This document shows positions 44,566 to 54,383 of a stretch of DNA of 64,000 nt, piece by piece. Both the position numbers and the translations under genes were made by a program. The first letter of the stretch is position 1. Every line of letters begins with the position of its first letter. The stretch covers positions 186,001 through 250,000 of the forward strand of contig NZ_CP049935.1 in the NCBI RefSeq assembly GCF_011383005.1, given 5' to 3'. The stretch comes from Phycicoccus sp. HDW14. Its GTDB lineage: Bacteria; Actinomycetota; Actinomycetes; Actinomycetales; Dermatophilaceae. The notes under the pieces are model-generated. The model saw only the letters and a program-made list of their open reading frames with translations, made no database searches and had not been told where the DNA came from.

Positions 44566-44635
44566 CCCCGTCGAAGGTACAGAACACGCCGTGCCGTCAC
44601 GGGAGCGGACGGCGCGTTCTGTACTTTCGACGGGG
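44566..44635. repeat. Palindromic element 2, related to element 1
   Basis: Arms 44566-44592 and 44609-44635 match at 25 of 27 positions around a 16-base loop. The arm core GTCGAAGGTACAGAACACGC differs by one base from that of element 1. It starts on the base after the nuclease stop codon. Confidence 0.88.
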
Positions 44636-44693
44636 TGTGGGGGAGCGGGTGGGGAGGGGGCGGGTGGGATGTGGGGGAGCGGTGCGGCGCGGG

Positions 44694-44699
44694 TAGGGT
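44694..44699 (+). promoter_or_regulatory. -10 box of map, probable leaderless or very short leader
   Basis: TAGGGT lies eight bases before the map ATG, so transcription should start at or close to the start codon. Confidence 0.45.
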
Positions 44700-44707
44700 T
44701 CCGCGGC

Positions 44708-45562
44708 ATGGGACTGTTCAGCCGTGACCGCTGCGAGGGCAAGACGGCCGAGCAGCTGGCGATGATGCGCACCGCCGGCCTGCTCGTCGGGCGCACCCTC
44801 GAGCTGGTCGTCGCGGCGGTCCGCCCGGGCGTGACCACCCTCGAGCTCGACGCCCTCGCCGAGGCCCACATCCGCGACCACGGCGGCATCCCCAACTTCC
44901 AGCTCGTCCCCGGCTACCGGCACACCCTCTGCACGAGCGTCAACGACGAGATCGTGCACGGCATCCCGGGCCCGCGCGTGCTCGCCGCCGGCGACCTGCT
45001 CTCCATCGACTGCGGGGCCGAGGTCGCGGGCTGGAACGGCGACTCCGCCGTCACCGTCGTCGTCGGCGGACCCGAGGCCGCCCGCCCCGAGGACCTCGCG
45101 CTCAGCGAGGACACCGAGGCCTCGCTCTGGGCCGGCATCGCCGCGCTGACGGTCGGGGCGCCGCTCTACGCCGTGGGCGCCGCGGTCGAGGACGCCGTCG
45201 TCGACGCCGGCACCCGGCGCGGGCGCGAGTACGGCATCGTCGAGGACTACGTCGGCCACGGCATCGGCACCTCGATGCACATGGACCCGCAGGTGCCCAA
45301 CTACCGCATCCAGGGCCGCAGCCCCCGCGTGCCCGACGGCATGACCATCTGCATCGAGCCGATGGTCACCCTCGGCGACCAGGACAACACGATCCTCGAG
45401 GACGAGTGGACCGTCGTCACGCGCGACGGCTCGCGGGCCGCGCACTGGGAGCACTCGGTGGCGGTCACCTCGGCCGGCACGTGCGTGCTCACGGCGATCG
45501 ACGGCGGCCGCGAGCGGCTGGCGTCCCTCGGCGTCGCGTACGCCGACATCACCCCCGCCTGA
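44708..45562 (+). CDS. map: Methionine aminopeptidase, type I
   Basis: Removes the initiator methionine from nascent proteins. The 284-residue product has the metal-ligand segments SIDCGAEVAGWNGDSAV (two aspartates), GHGIGTSMHMDP (histidine), CIEPM and WEHSVAVT (glutamates). The substrate histidine is in TSVNDEIVHGIP. The ATG at 44708 is chosen on family length and the promoter eight bases before it. It normally sits next to adk and infA in this gene order. Confidence 0.95.
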   Translation: MGLFSRDRCEGKTAEQLAMMRTAGLLVGRTLELVVAAVRPGVTTLELDALAEAHIRDHGGIPNFQLVPGYRHTLCTSVNDEIVHGIPGPRVLAAGDLLSIDCGAEVAGWNGDSAVTVVVGGPEAARPEDLALSEDTEASLWAGIAALTVGAPLYAVGAAVEDAVVDAGTRRGREYGIVEDYVGHGIGTSMHMDPQVPNYRIQGRSPRVPDGMTICIEPMVTLGDQDNTILEDEWTVVTRDGSRAAHWEHSVAVTSAGTCVLTAIDGGRERLASLGVAYADITPA

Positions 45563-45674
45563 CCTCGGGCGACGTCCCGGCCGTCCCCACCGGGTGACCG
45601 ATCTCTCGGTGAGGTCGGCCCTGCGCGTGGCTAGGGTTGAGGGTGGCCCAAGACCACCGACCGAGGAGAGCTCG

Positions 45675-47488
45675 ATGACCACGTCGTCGCCTCCGCACGA
45701 CCTCATGCCGCTCGCCGACGGGTTCGACCCGCGCACCCGCGAGGACTGGCTCGGCCTCGTCGCCGACGTCCTCAACAAGCGCCGTGCCGAGGACGACCGC
45801 CTCGACCCCGACGCCGCCGGGCAGGCCCTCGTCACCGCCCTCGACGGCGGCCTGGCCACCGACGGCCTCTACCTGCGCGAGGACCGCGCACTCGGGCGTC
45901 CCGGCGCGATGCCGTTCACGCGCGGCCGCGTCGTGCGCGACGGCACGATGCCGTGGGACGTCCGCCAGCTGCACGACGACCCGGATGCCGGCCGCTCCGG
46001 TGAGGCGGTGCTCGACGACCTCGAGCACGGCGTCACGTCGGTGTGGGTGCACGTGGGGGAGGACGGCGTCGCCTCCGCCGACCTCGCCACGGTGCTCGCC
46101 GACGTGCGGCTCGACCTCGCCCCCGTCGTCGTCAGCTCCTCCACCGACCAGCCGGGCGCCGCCCGCGCCCTGCTCGACGTCGTCGGCGACCGGCCGACGA
46201 CGGGCGGCAACCTCGGCATCGACCCCGTCGGAGCCGCCCTGCGCACCGGCACCGCTCCGGACCTCGAGCCGCTCGCCGACCTCGTCCGTGCGGCCGCCGA
46301 CCACGACGGCTGGCGGGCGGTCACCGTCGACGCGCGCGTGCTGCACGACGCCGGCGGCAGCGAGGTCGACGCGCTCGCCGTCGCCGTCGCCACCGGCGTC
46401 GCGTACCTGCGCTACCTCGAGGCCGCTGGGCTCGAACCGGCAGAAGCGTTCCCGCACATCGAGTTCCGCGTCAGTGCCACCGCCGACCAGTTCCTCACCG
46501 CGGCCGTGCTCCGCGCCCTGCGGCGCGTCTGGGCCCGGGTCGGAGAGGCCGTCGGCGTCCCCGAGGCCGACCGCGGCGCCCGCACCCACGCCGTCACCAG
46601 CCTGCGGATGGCCACTCGCGAGGACCCGTTCGTCAACGTCCTGCGCAACACCCTCGCCACGTTCGGCGCATCGATCGGAGACGCCGACGCCATCACGGTG
46701 CTGCCCCACGACACCGTCTCCGGGTTGCCGGAACGGTTCTCGCGCAGGCTCGCCCGCAACACCCAGATCCTCCTCGCCGCCGAGTCCAACGTCGGTCGGG
46801 TCACCGATCCCGGTGGCGGCTCGTGGTACCTGGAGTCGCTGACCGACGAGGTCGCACAGCACGCGTGGGCCCGGTTCCAGGAGGTCGAGCGCGCCGGTGG
46901 CGTCCTCGACGCCCTCGCCTCCGGCCTGCTCCGCGAGTGGGTCGACACCGCCACGGCCGAGCGCGAGCGGCTCATCGCCACCCGCCGCCGCCCACTGACC
47001 GGCGTCTCGATGTTCCCGAACCTCGCCGACACCGCGGCCGAGCGTCGACCCCGCGCCCCCTGACCAGTGGCGACGCCGCCTTCGCCCCGCGTCGGGACGC
47101 CGCCGCCTTCGAGGCACTGCGCGACCGGGCCCGCACCCTCGAGCACCCCGCCGTCACCGTCCGCACGCTCGGCGCCCAGCGCGACTTCGGTGCCCGGCAG
47201 GGGTTCGTCGCCAACCTTCTCGCCTCGGGCGGCATCGCCACGACCGACGAGGTCACGCCGACCGCCGTCCTCGCCAGCAGCAGGGCGCAGTACCAGGAGC
47301 ACGGCCGCGCGGCCGTCGAGGAGCTCCGCGCCGCCGGGGCCGGTCGAGTGCTCGTCGCCGGTCGCGCCGCGGAGCTCGGCGACGCCGACCTCGTCGACGG
47401 CGAGCTCTTCGACGGGATGGACGTCGTCGCGTTCCTCGGCGAGTTGCTCGACGACCTCGGCGCCCCGGCGGAAGGAGACCCCCGATGA
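45675..47488 (+). CDS. mutA: Methylmalonyl-CoA mutase small subunit (one-base frame break inside)
   Basis: The non-catalytic small subunit of the B12-dependent mutase that interconverts methylmalonyl-CoA and succinyl-CoA. The main frame runs from ATG 45675 (after GAGGAGAG) through [19 protein letters not shown] and [30 protein letters not shown]. It stops early at 47063. One extra C in the run 47056-47060 restores the C-terminal domain ([20 protein letters not shown] onward) to 47488. About 604 residues when restored. TAGGGT near 45635 may be the promoter. Overlaps mutB by ATGA. A sequence error is inferred. Confidence 0.9.
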
Positions 47489-49645
47489 CCGGAGTCCCGG
47501 ACTTCACCACCCTCGACCTCGGCCCCGGCACCCCGGACGCCGCGACCGGGACCACCACCGACACCACCGACCCCTGGCTCACCCCCGAGCAGATCCCCGT
47601 CAAGGCGGTCTACACCGAGGACGACCTCGCCGGCCTCGACTTCCTCGACACCGTGCCCGGCGCCCCGCCGTTCCTGCGCGGCCCGTACCCGACGATGTAC
47701 ACGACCCAGCCGTGGACCATCCGCCAGTACGCGGGCTTCAGCACCGCCGAGGAGTCCAACGCCTTCTACCGCCGCAACCTCGCGGCCGGCCAGAAGGGCC
47801 TGAGCGTCGCCTTCGACCTCGCGACCCACCGCGGCTACGACTCCGACCACCCCGCGTCGCCGGCGACGTCGGGATGGCCGGAGTGGCCATCGACTCGATC
47901 TACGACATGCGCACCCTCTTCGACGGCATCCCGCTCGACCAGATGTCGGTGTCGATGACGATGAACGGCGCCGTCATCCCGGTGCTCGCGCTCTACGTCG
48001 TCGCGGCCGAGGAGCAGGGGGTGAAGGCGGAGCAGCTGACCGGGACCATCCAGAACGACATCCTCAAGGAGTTCATGGTCCGCAACACCTACATCTACCC
48101 GCCCGAGCCCTCGATGCGGATCATCAGCGACATCTTCGCCTTCACCAGCCAGGAGATGCCGCGCTTCAACTCGATCTCGATCTCCGGGTACCACATGCAG
48201 GAGGCCGGGGCCACGCAGGACCTCGAGCTGGCCTACACCCTCGCCGACGGCGTCGAGTACCTGCGGGCCGGCCAGGCGGTGGGCCTCGACGTCGACCGCT
48301 TCGCCCCGCGCCTGTCCTTCTTCTGGGCGATCGGGATGAACTTCTACATGGAGGTCGCCAAGATGCGGGCCGCGCGCCTGCTCTGGGCCCGCCTCGTGCG
48401 CGAGCAGGGCGCGCAGAACCCGAAGTCGCTCAGCCTGCGCACGCACAGCCAGACCTCCGGGTGGAGCCTCACCGCCCAGGACGTCTTCAACAACGTCGTG
48501 CGCACCTGCATCGAGGCGATGGCCGCGACGCAGGGGCACACGCAGTCCCTCCACACCAACGCCCTCGACGAGGCGATCGCGCTGCCGACCGACTTCTCGG
48601 CCCGCATCGCCCGCAACACCCAGCTGGTCCTCCAGCAGGAGTCGGGCACGACGCGCACCATCGACCCGTGGGCCGGCTCGGCCTACGTCGAGCGGCTGAC
48701 CCACGACCTCGCCCAGCGCGCGTGGCAGCACATCGAGGAGGTCGAGGCCGCCGGCGGGATGGCCAAGGCGATCGAGGCCGGCATCCCGAAGATGCGCATT
48801 GAGGAGGCGGCCGCCCGCACCCAGGCGCGCATCGACTCCGGCCACCAGCCGGTCATCGGCGTCAACACCTACGTCGTCGACGTCGACGAGCCGATCGAGG
48901 TCCTCAAGGTCGACAACGCCGCCGTGCGGGCCAGCCAGGTCGCCAAGCTCGAGCGGCTGCGCGCCGAGCGCGACGAGGACGCCTGCCGTGCCGCCCTGTC
49001 CCGGATGACCGAGGCCGCCCGCGCCGGGTCCGACGGCACCCCCGAGACCAACCTGCTCGCCCTGGCCATCGAGGCCGCGCGCGCCAAGGCCACCGTCGGC
49101 GAGATGTCGCTGGCCATGGAGGAGGCGTTCGGCCGCTACACCGCCCAGATCCGTACGATCGGGGGCGTGTACAGCGCCGAGGCGGGGGAGGACGCCACCG
49201 TCCGCGAGGCCCAGGCCGCCGTCGAGGCGTTCGAGGAGGCCCAGGGCCGCCGGCCGCGCATCCTCGTCGCCAAGATGGGCCAGGACGGCCACGACCGCGG
49301 GCAGAAGGTCATCGCCACCGCGTTCGCCGACCTCGGCTTCGACGTCGACGTGGGCCCGCTGTTCCAGACGCCGGAGGAGGTCGCCCGCCAGGCCGTCGAG
49401 GCCGACGTGCACGTCGTGGGCGTCAGCTCGCTGGCCGCCGGCCACCTCACCCTCGTGCCGGCCCTGCGCAAGGCCCTCGACGACCTCGGCCGCGAGGACC
49501 TGATGATCGTCGTCGGCGGGGTCATCCCCGACCAGGACCACGAGGCCCTGCGGGCGGCCGGCGCCGACGACATCTACCCCCGGGCACCGTCATCAGCAAG
49601 GCGGCCCTGGCCCTCGTCGGCGAGCTGCGCGAGCGGCTCGGGTGA
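47485..49645 (+). CDS. mutB: Methylmalonyl-CoA mutase large subunit (two frame breaks)
   Basis: The catalytic subunit, about 720 residues when restored. The TIM-barrel part includes [20 protein letters not shown] and [14 protein letters not shown]. The C-terminal cobalamin domain has the DxHxxG motif (Asp601, His603, Gly606) that binds B12 base-off. Two one-base losses are evident: C-run 47850-47853 (expected [16 protein letters not shown]) and C-run 49577-49581 (expected [16 protein letters not shown]). With both repaired the frame ends at 49645 and overlaps meaB by GTGA. Errors in the sequence are more likely than decay, because all other motifs are intact. Confidence 0.92.
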
Positions 49646-50652
49646 GCGGTCCGGTCCCGGTCGCGGAACTCGTCGCCGGGGTGCGGGCCGGCGAGCGCCG
49701 GCAGGTGGCGCGGGCCATCACGCTCCTGGAGTCGCGGCGCCCGGACCACCGCGAGCAGGCCCGCGAGCTGCTCGCGGCGCTGGCCGACCGCACCGGCGGG
49801 GCCGTGCGGGTGGGCATCAGCGGGGTGCCGGGCGCCGGCAAGTCGACCTTCATCGACACCCTCGGGGTGCGGCTCATCGAGCAGGGGCACCGGGTGGCCG
49901 TCGTCGCCGTCGACCCCAGCTCGCGGCGGACCGGCGGCTCGATCCTCGGCGACCGCACCCGGATGGGCCGGCTCGCCGCGTCCGACGCCGCGTTCGTGCG
50001 GCCGAGCCCGTCGGGGCGCCAGCTCGGGGGAGTGGCCCGGGCGACGCGCGAGTCGATGCTCGTGCTCGAGGCCGCCGGCTTCGACGTCGTCGTCGTCGAG
50101 ACCGTCGGGGTCGGCCAGAACGAGGTCGCCGTCTCCGAGATGGTCGACACCTTCCTGCTGCTCACCCTCGCCCGGGCCGGCGACCAGCTGCAGGGCATCA
50201 AGCGCGGCATCCTCGAGCTCGCCGACGTCATCGCCGTCAACAAGGCCGACGGCGACGGCGAGCTGCCGGCCAAGGGCGCGGCCCGCGAGCTGGCCGGCGC
50301 GATGCGGATGATGATGCCCGGCCGCGACGTGCGCCGGCCCCCGGTGCTCACCTGCTCGGCCCTGACCGGCGACGGCCTCGACGAGGTGTGGCGGGCCGTC
50401 CTCGAGCACCGGGCCTACCTCGAGGAGCACCACACCCTCGCGGGGCGGCGTGCGCAGCAGCAGGAGGACTGGATGTGGGCCCTCGTCGACGCCGAGCTGA
50501 CCGACGGGGTCCGCTCCTCGCCCTCGGTGCGGGCCGAGCGGGCCGAGGTCGAGGCGCGCGTGCGCTCCGGCGAGCTGAGCGCGGTCGACGGGACGGCCCG
50601 CATCCTCGCGCTCTACACCGCCGACCTGCGGGCCACGGATTCCGAAGGCTGA
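49642..50652 (+). CDS. meaB: Methylmalonyl-CoA mutase-associated GTPase MeaB
   Basis: A G3E-family GTPase that loads and protects the B12 cofactor of the mutase (also called ArgK). The 336-residue product has P-loop GVPGAGKST (61-69), [22 protein letters not shown], the Walker-B-like [13 protein letters not shown] and NKAD. It is translationally coupled to mutB and ends the three-gene unit. Confidence 0.95.
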   Translation: MSGPVPVAELVAGVRAGERRQVARAITLLESRRPDHREQARELLAALADRTGGAVRVGISGVPGAGKSTFIDTLGVRLIEQGHRVAVVAVDPSSRRTGGSILGDRTRMGRLAASDAAFVRPSPSGRQLGGVARATRESMLVLEAAGFDVVVVETVGVGQNEVAVSEMVDTFLLLTLARAGDQLQGIKRGILELADVIAVNKADGDGELPAKGAARELAGAMRMMMPGRDVRRPPVLTCSALTGDGLDEVWRAVLEHRAYLEEHHTLAGRRAQQQEDWMWALVDAELTDGVRSSPSVRAERAEVEARVRSGELSAVDGTARILALYTADLRATDSEG

Positions 50653-51084
50653 CGGGCTTCATCAGCCGTTCGGCCGATGCCGACTACGCCGGTCGGGTCG
50701 TGCTGGTCGTCCGATCCGGCAGGTCGGAGCACACGGGATGGCCCCGTGGGGACCCGGCAGGGCATCGTGGATTCCGCACCCGGTGATCCGGACCATCCGG
50801 TCCGACCCTGTCCATCGGGCGCAGAGCCCGGGATCCACCCCCTGCACGGAGACCGGCTCGCCCTAGTCCACCGGGTCGGCCAACCCTGCAACGGCCGGCC
50901 CGGTGGACTGTTTTCTGCCCCCGTCCCACCGATTTCGTGGCGGCCCCCTCCTGCCGTACCATTGAACGTCGGTCACGTGTGCGTTCCTGCATGGGTGCAA
51001 GCCTGCGCGGAGCAGCACGGGGCCGATTTCCATGAGCCAGCCCGACTCCAAGCGAGGGCTGGCCGCACGGCGGATTGAGAGGGT
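50653..51084 (+). promoter_or_regulatory. infA upstream region and promoter
   Basis: A 432-base stretch with no supported gene. The infA promoter lies at 50934-50962: TTCGTG, a 17-base spacer and TACCAT, again preceded by CCGAT. A leader of about 115 bases follows. Confidence 0.5.
50934..50962 (+). promoter_or_regulatory. infA-rpmJ promoter
   Basis: CCGATTTCGTG at the -35 position and TACCAT (50957-50962) at -10. It aligns with the rpsL and rpsJ promoters base for base in the CCGATTT part. Confidence 0.5.
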
Positions 51085-51306
51085 ATGGCCAAGAAGGACG
51101 GCGTCATCGAGATCGAGGGCACGATCGTCGAGGCACTCCCGAACGCGATGTTCCGGGTTGAGCTGACGAACGGTCACAAGGTGCTCGCGCACATCTCCGG
51201 CAAGATGCGACAGCACTACATCCGGATCCTCCCCGAGGACCGCGTGGTGGTGGAGCTGAGCCCGTACGACCTGACCCGCGGCCGCATCGTCTTCCGCTAC
51301 CGCTGA
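51085..51306 (+). CDS. infA: Translation initiation factor IF-1
   Basis: IF-1 blocks the A site during initiation. The 73-residue OB-fold protein begins [20 protein letters not shown] and ends GRIVFRYR, a complete normal IF-1. rpmJ follows after 32 bases. Confidence 0.98.
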   Translation: MAKKDGVIEIEGTIVEALPNAMFRVELTNGHKVLAHISGKMRQHYIRILPEDRVVVELSPYDLTRGRIVFRYR

Positions 51307-51338
51307 AGTCCACACATCGAACAGACAGCAAAGGCGAC

Positions 51339-51452
51339 ATGAAGGTTCAGCCGAGCGTCAAGAAGATCTGTGACAAGTGCAAGGTGATCCGCCGCAACGG
51401 CCGGGTCATGGTGATCTGCGAGAACCTGCGCCACAAGCAGCGCCAGGGCTGA
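51339..51452 (+). CDS. rpmJ: 50S ribosomal protein L36
   Basis: A 37-residue zinc-ribbon protein starting [20 protein letters not shown]. The zinc ligands are Cys11, Cys14, Cys27 and His32, the C-plus form. An AAAGGCGAC sequence precedes the ATG. Confidence 0.97.
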   Translation: MKVQPSVKKICDKCKVIRRNGRVMVICENLRHKQRQG

Positions 51453-51678
51453 CGCGAGTCAGACGCAGCACCGCCTCGCGAGAGGCCGCACGAGGTCACC
51501 GATCCTCGAGCAGACGCACCACCAGAAGCACGCAGCACCCGACCCCCGACGGGCCACCTGGAACAGCAGGTGGGCGCGGGACGTCACCCCCGGCCCGGAG
51601 GCCGGGGACCGGACCAGGATGGGCCGGACCGGTGTTGTGCCAGACCTCCGGACAACCAGAAAAGGAAACCATCCACAG
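51453..51678 (+). promoter_or_regulatory. Structured leader upstream of rpsM
   Basis: A 226-base gap with at least three hairpins: GCCTC-GCGA-GAGGC (near 51474), CCACCTG/CAGGTGG (51554-51573) and a perfect 8-bp stem CCCCGGCC/GGCCGGGG (51588-51607). In Escherichia coli the leader at this position binds S4 to regulate the alpha operon. AAAGGAAA before rpsM is the ribosome-binding site. Confidence 0.45.
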
Positions 51679-52056
51679 ATGGCACGTCTCATGGGCGTCG
51701 ACCTCCCGCGCGACAAGCGCGCCGAGGTCGCACTGACCTACATCTTCGGAGTCGGCAAGACCAGCTCGCAGAAGGCGCTCGCGGCGACCGGGGTCAGCCC
51801 CGACACCCGCGTCAAGGACCTCGGTGACGAGGACCTCGTCAAGCTGCGCGACTGGATCGAGGAGAACCTCAAGGTCGAGGGTGACCTGCGGCGCGAGGTC
51901 GCCGCGGACATCCGCCGCAAGGTCGAGATCGGGTCCTACGAGGGCCTGCGTCACCGTCGCGGCCTGCCCGTTCGCGGGCAGCGCACCAAGACCAACGCGC
52001 GGACCCGCAAGGGCCCCAAGCGCACCGTGGCCGGCAAGAAGAAGGCCGGTAAGTGA
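51679..52056 (+). CDS. rpsM: 30S ribosomal protein S13
   Basis: S13 forms intersubunit bridges and touches the P-site tRNA. The 125-residue product begins [20 protein letters not shown] and has the conserved [20 protein letters not shown] motif and a Lys-rich tail. Standard length. Confidence 0.97.
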   Translation: MARLMGVDLPRDKRAEVALTYIFGVGKTSSQKALAATGVSPDTRVKDLGDEDLVKLRDWIEENLKVEGDLRREVAADIRRKVEIGSYEGLRHRRGLPVRGQRTKTNARTRKGPKRTVAGKKKAGK

Positions 52057-52114
52057 CCTGCGCCTGACGCAGCTCACCCCGCCTCCGCTCCCGAAGACTC
52101 AGTAGGAGAAACAC

Positions 52115-52519
52115 ATGCCTCCCAAGGGCCGCACGACCGGCGCCAAGAAGGTGCGCCGCAAGGAGAAGAAGAACGTCGCGGTGGGCCAGGCCCACATCAA
52201 GAGCACGTTCAACAACACGATCATCTCGATCACCGACCCCACCGGGGCCGTCATCAGCTGGGCCTCGGCCGGGCAGGTCGGCTTCAAGGGCTCGCGCAAG
52301 TCCACGCCGTTCGCGGCGCAGACGGCCGCCGAGGCCGCTGCGCGTCGTGCCATGGAGCACGGCATGCGCAAGGTGGACGTCTTCGTCAAGGGTCCGGGGT
52401 CCGGTCGCGAGACCGCCATCCGCTCCCTGACCGCCGCCGGCCTCGAGGTCGGCTCGATCCAGGACGTCACCCCCCAGCCGCACAACGGTGTCCGCCCGCC
52501 CAAGCGCCGCCGCGTCTGA
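52115..52519 (+). CDS. rpsK: 30S ribosomal protein S11
   Basis: S11 lies on the 30S platform. The 134-residue product contains [20 protein letters not shown] and ends in [13 protein letters not shown], as in all S11 proteins. A TAGGAG site precedes the ATG. Confidence 0.97.
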   Translation: MPPKGRTTGAKKVRRKEKKNVAVGQAHIKSTFNNTIISITDPTGAVISWASAGQVGFKGSRKSTPFAAQTAAEAAARRAMEHGMRKVDVFVKGPGSGRETAIRSLTAAGLEVGSIQDVTPQPHNGVRPPKRRRV

Positions 52520-52556
52520 GCGACCGACAGACTTCGCGAAAGGTAACTGAGAGAAC

Positions 52557-53165
52557 ATGGCCCGTTACACCGGACCCATCACGAAGAAGTCGCGTCGCCT
52601 CAAGACCGACCTCGTCGGTGGTGACAAGAACTTCGACCTCCGCCCGTTCCCGCCCGGCCAGCACGGCCGTCGCCGGATGCAGGAGAAGGAGTACCTCACC
52701 CAGCTGCAGGAGAAGCAGAAGGCCCGCTTCACCTACGGCGTCATGGAGAAGCAGTTCCGTCGGTACTACAAGGAGGCGGCCAACCGCCCCGGCAAGACCG
52801 GCGAGAACATCCTGACGATCCTCGAGTCCAGGCTCGACAACGTCGTCTACCGCGCCGGCCTGGCCCGCACCCGTCGTGCGGCCCGCCAGCTGGTCACGCA
52901 CGGTCACTTCGAGGTCAACGGCGTGCGCGTCGACGTCCCGAGCTACCGCGTCGAGCAGTACGACATCGTCACCGTGCGCAAGCAGTCGGTCGAGACCTTC
53001 CCGATCCAGCTCGCGCGCGAGACCTACGGCGACCGGCCCACCCCGGCCTGGCTGCAGGTCGTCCCGGGCTCCCTCCAGGTGCTCGTCCACCAGCTGCCGA
53101 CCCGTGCGCAGATCGACACGGTGCTCACCGAGCAGCTCATCGTCGAGTACTACTCGAAGAACTGA
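52557..53165 (+). CDS. rpsD: 30S ribosomal protein S4
   Basis: S4 starts 30S assembly. The 202-residue product begins MARYTGPITKKSRRLKTDL and lacks the N-terminal zinc cysteines (C-minus form). The S4 RNA-binding domain is visible as LDNVVYRAGLARTRRAARQL. In other bacteria it also regulates this operon. Confidence 0.97.
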   Translation: MARYTGPITKKSRRLKTDLVGGDKNFDLRPFPPGQHGRRRMQEKEYLTQLQEKQKARFTYGVMEKQFRRYYKEAANRPGKTGENILTILESRLDNVVYRAGLARTRRAARQLVTHGHFEVNGVRVDVPSYRVEQYDIVTVRKQSVETFPIQLARETYGDRPTPAWLQVVPGSLQVLVHQLPTRAQIDTVLTEQLIVEYYSKN

Positions 53166-53311
53166 CCGGGACGGGACGCCGCGCGCCGAGCGCGTGCGGC
53201 GTCCCCGACCGTGGGTGGCCCCACGGACCGATGTGAGGCCACCGGCGGGAGGCGACTCCCGCGTTTCACGAGGCGTCATATGGCGGTCGCCCGTGGGAAG
53301 GAAGTATCACC

Positions 53312-54345
53312 GTGCTCATCGCACAGCGTCCCGTCCTCAGTGAGGACGTCGTCTCCGACTCCCGGAGCCGTTTCGTCATCGAGCCCCTCGAGCCCGGCTT
53401 CGGCTACACGCTCGGCAACTCGATGCGCCGCACCCTGCTCTCGAGCATCCCGGGTGCCGCGGTCACGAGCATCCGCGTCGACGGCGTGCTCCACGAGTTC
53501 TCCACGATCCCCGGGGTCAAGGAGGACGTCACCGAGATCATCCTCAACATCAAGAGCCTCGTCGTCTCCTCGGAGCACGACGAGCCGGTCGTGATGTACC
53601 TGCGCAAGCAGGGCGCCGGCGCGGTCACCGCGGCCGACATCGCCCCGCCGGCCGGGGTCGAGGTCCACAACCCCGACCTGCACATCGCGACGCTCAACGA
53701 CAAGGGCACCGTCGAGATGGAGCTGACCGTCGAGCGCGGTCGCGGCTACGTCTCCGCCGTGCAGAACAAGGCCGGCGACCAGGAGATCGGCCGCATCCCG
53801 GTCGACTCCATCTACAGCCCGGTCCTCAACGTCACCTACAAGGTCGAGGCCACCCGCGTCGAGCAGCGCACCGACTTCGACCGTCTCGTCGTCGACGTCG
53901 AGACCAAGTCCTCGATGGCCCCGCGCGACGCGCTCGCCTCGGCCGGCAAGACCCTCGTCGAGCTGTTCGGCCTGGCCCGTGAGCTCAACGTCGAGGCCGA
54001 GGGCATCGACATGGGCCCCTCGCCCACCGACGCCGCCCTGGCCGCCGACCTGGCGCTGCCGATCGAGGACCTCGACCTCACCGTCCGGTCCTACAACTGC
54101 CTCAAGCGCGAGGGCATCCACACCGTGGGTGAGCTCGTGGGCCGCAGCGAGGCCGACCTGCTCGACATCCGCAACTTCGGGGCGAAGTCGATCGACGAGG
54201 TCAAGGCCAAGCTCGCCGGCATGGGCCTGGCGCTCAAGGACAGCCCCCCGGGTTCGACCCGAGCCTCATCGCCGACCGCTACGACGACTTCACCTTCGGT
54301 GAGGGCGAGGACGACTCGGCGTTCGCCGAGGACGAGCAGCTCTGA
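53312..54345 (+). CDS. rpoA: RNA polymerase alpha subunit (one-base frame break near 3' end)
   Basis: Alpha assembles the core polymerase and its C-terminal domain contacts activators and UP elements. The assembly domain includes [20 protein letters not shown]; the C-terminal domain includes [20 protein letters not shown]. The frame breaks after DSPPG: one C or G is missing in the runs 54244-54252. Restored, the end reads [20 protein letters not shown] and so on to the stop at 54345, about 344 residues. The GTG start at 53312 follows GGAAGGAAG. A sequence error is inferred. Confidence 0.95.
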
Positions 54346-54383
54346 ACCACGCCTCCAGGCACGTTTAACCAAGGAGATCAACA

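Noticed and set aside
43507-44635. Palindromes as ends of an insertion sequence with the gene as its transposase
   Set aside because: The gene has no DDE, HUH or serine-recombinase motifs and I see no target-site duplication. Each palindrome is a self-contained hairpin and not one of a pair of terminal inverted repeats.
47056-49581. Decay of the mutAB genes into pseudogenes
   Set aside because: All active-site and B12 motifs are intact, junction overlaps are preserved, and meaB is whole. The three breaks are of the same homopolymer type as those in essential genes.
50653-50930. Short open frames between meaB and infA
   Set aside because: They lack ribosome-binding sites, family resemblance and codon bias; the stretch reads as non-coding DNA upstream of the infA promoter.
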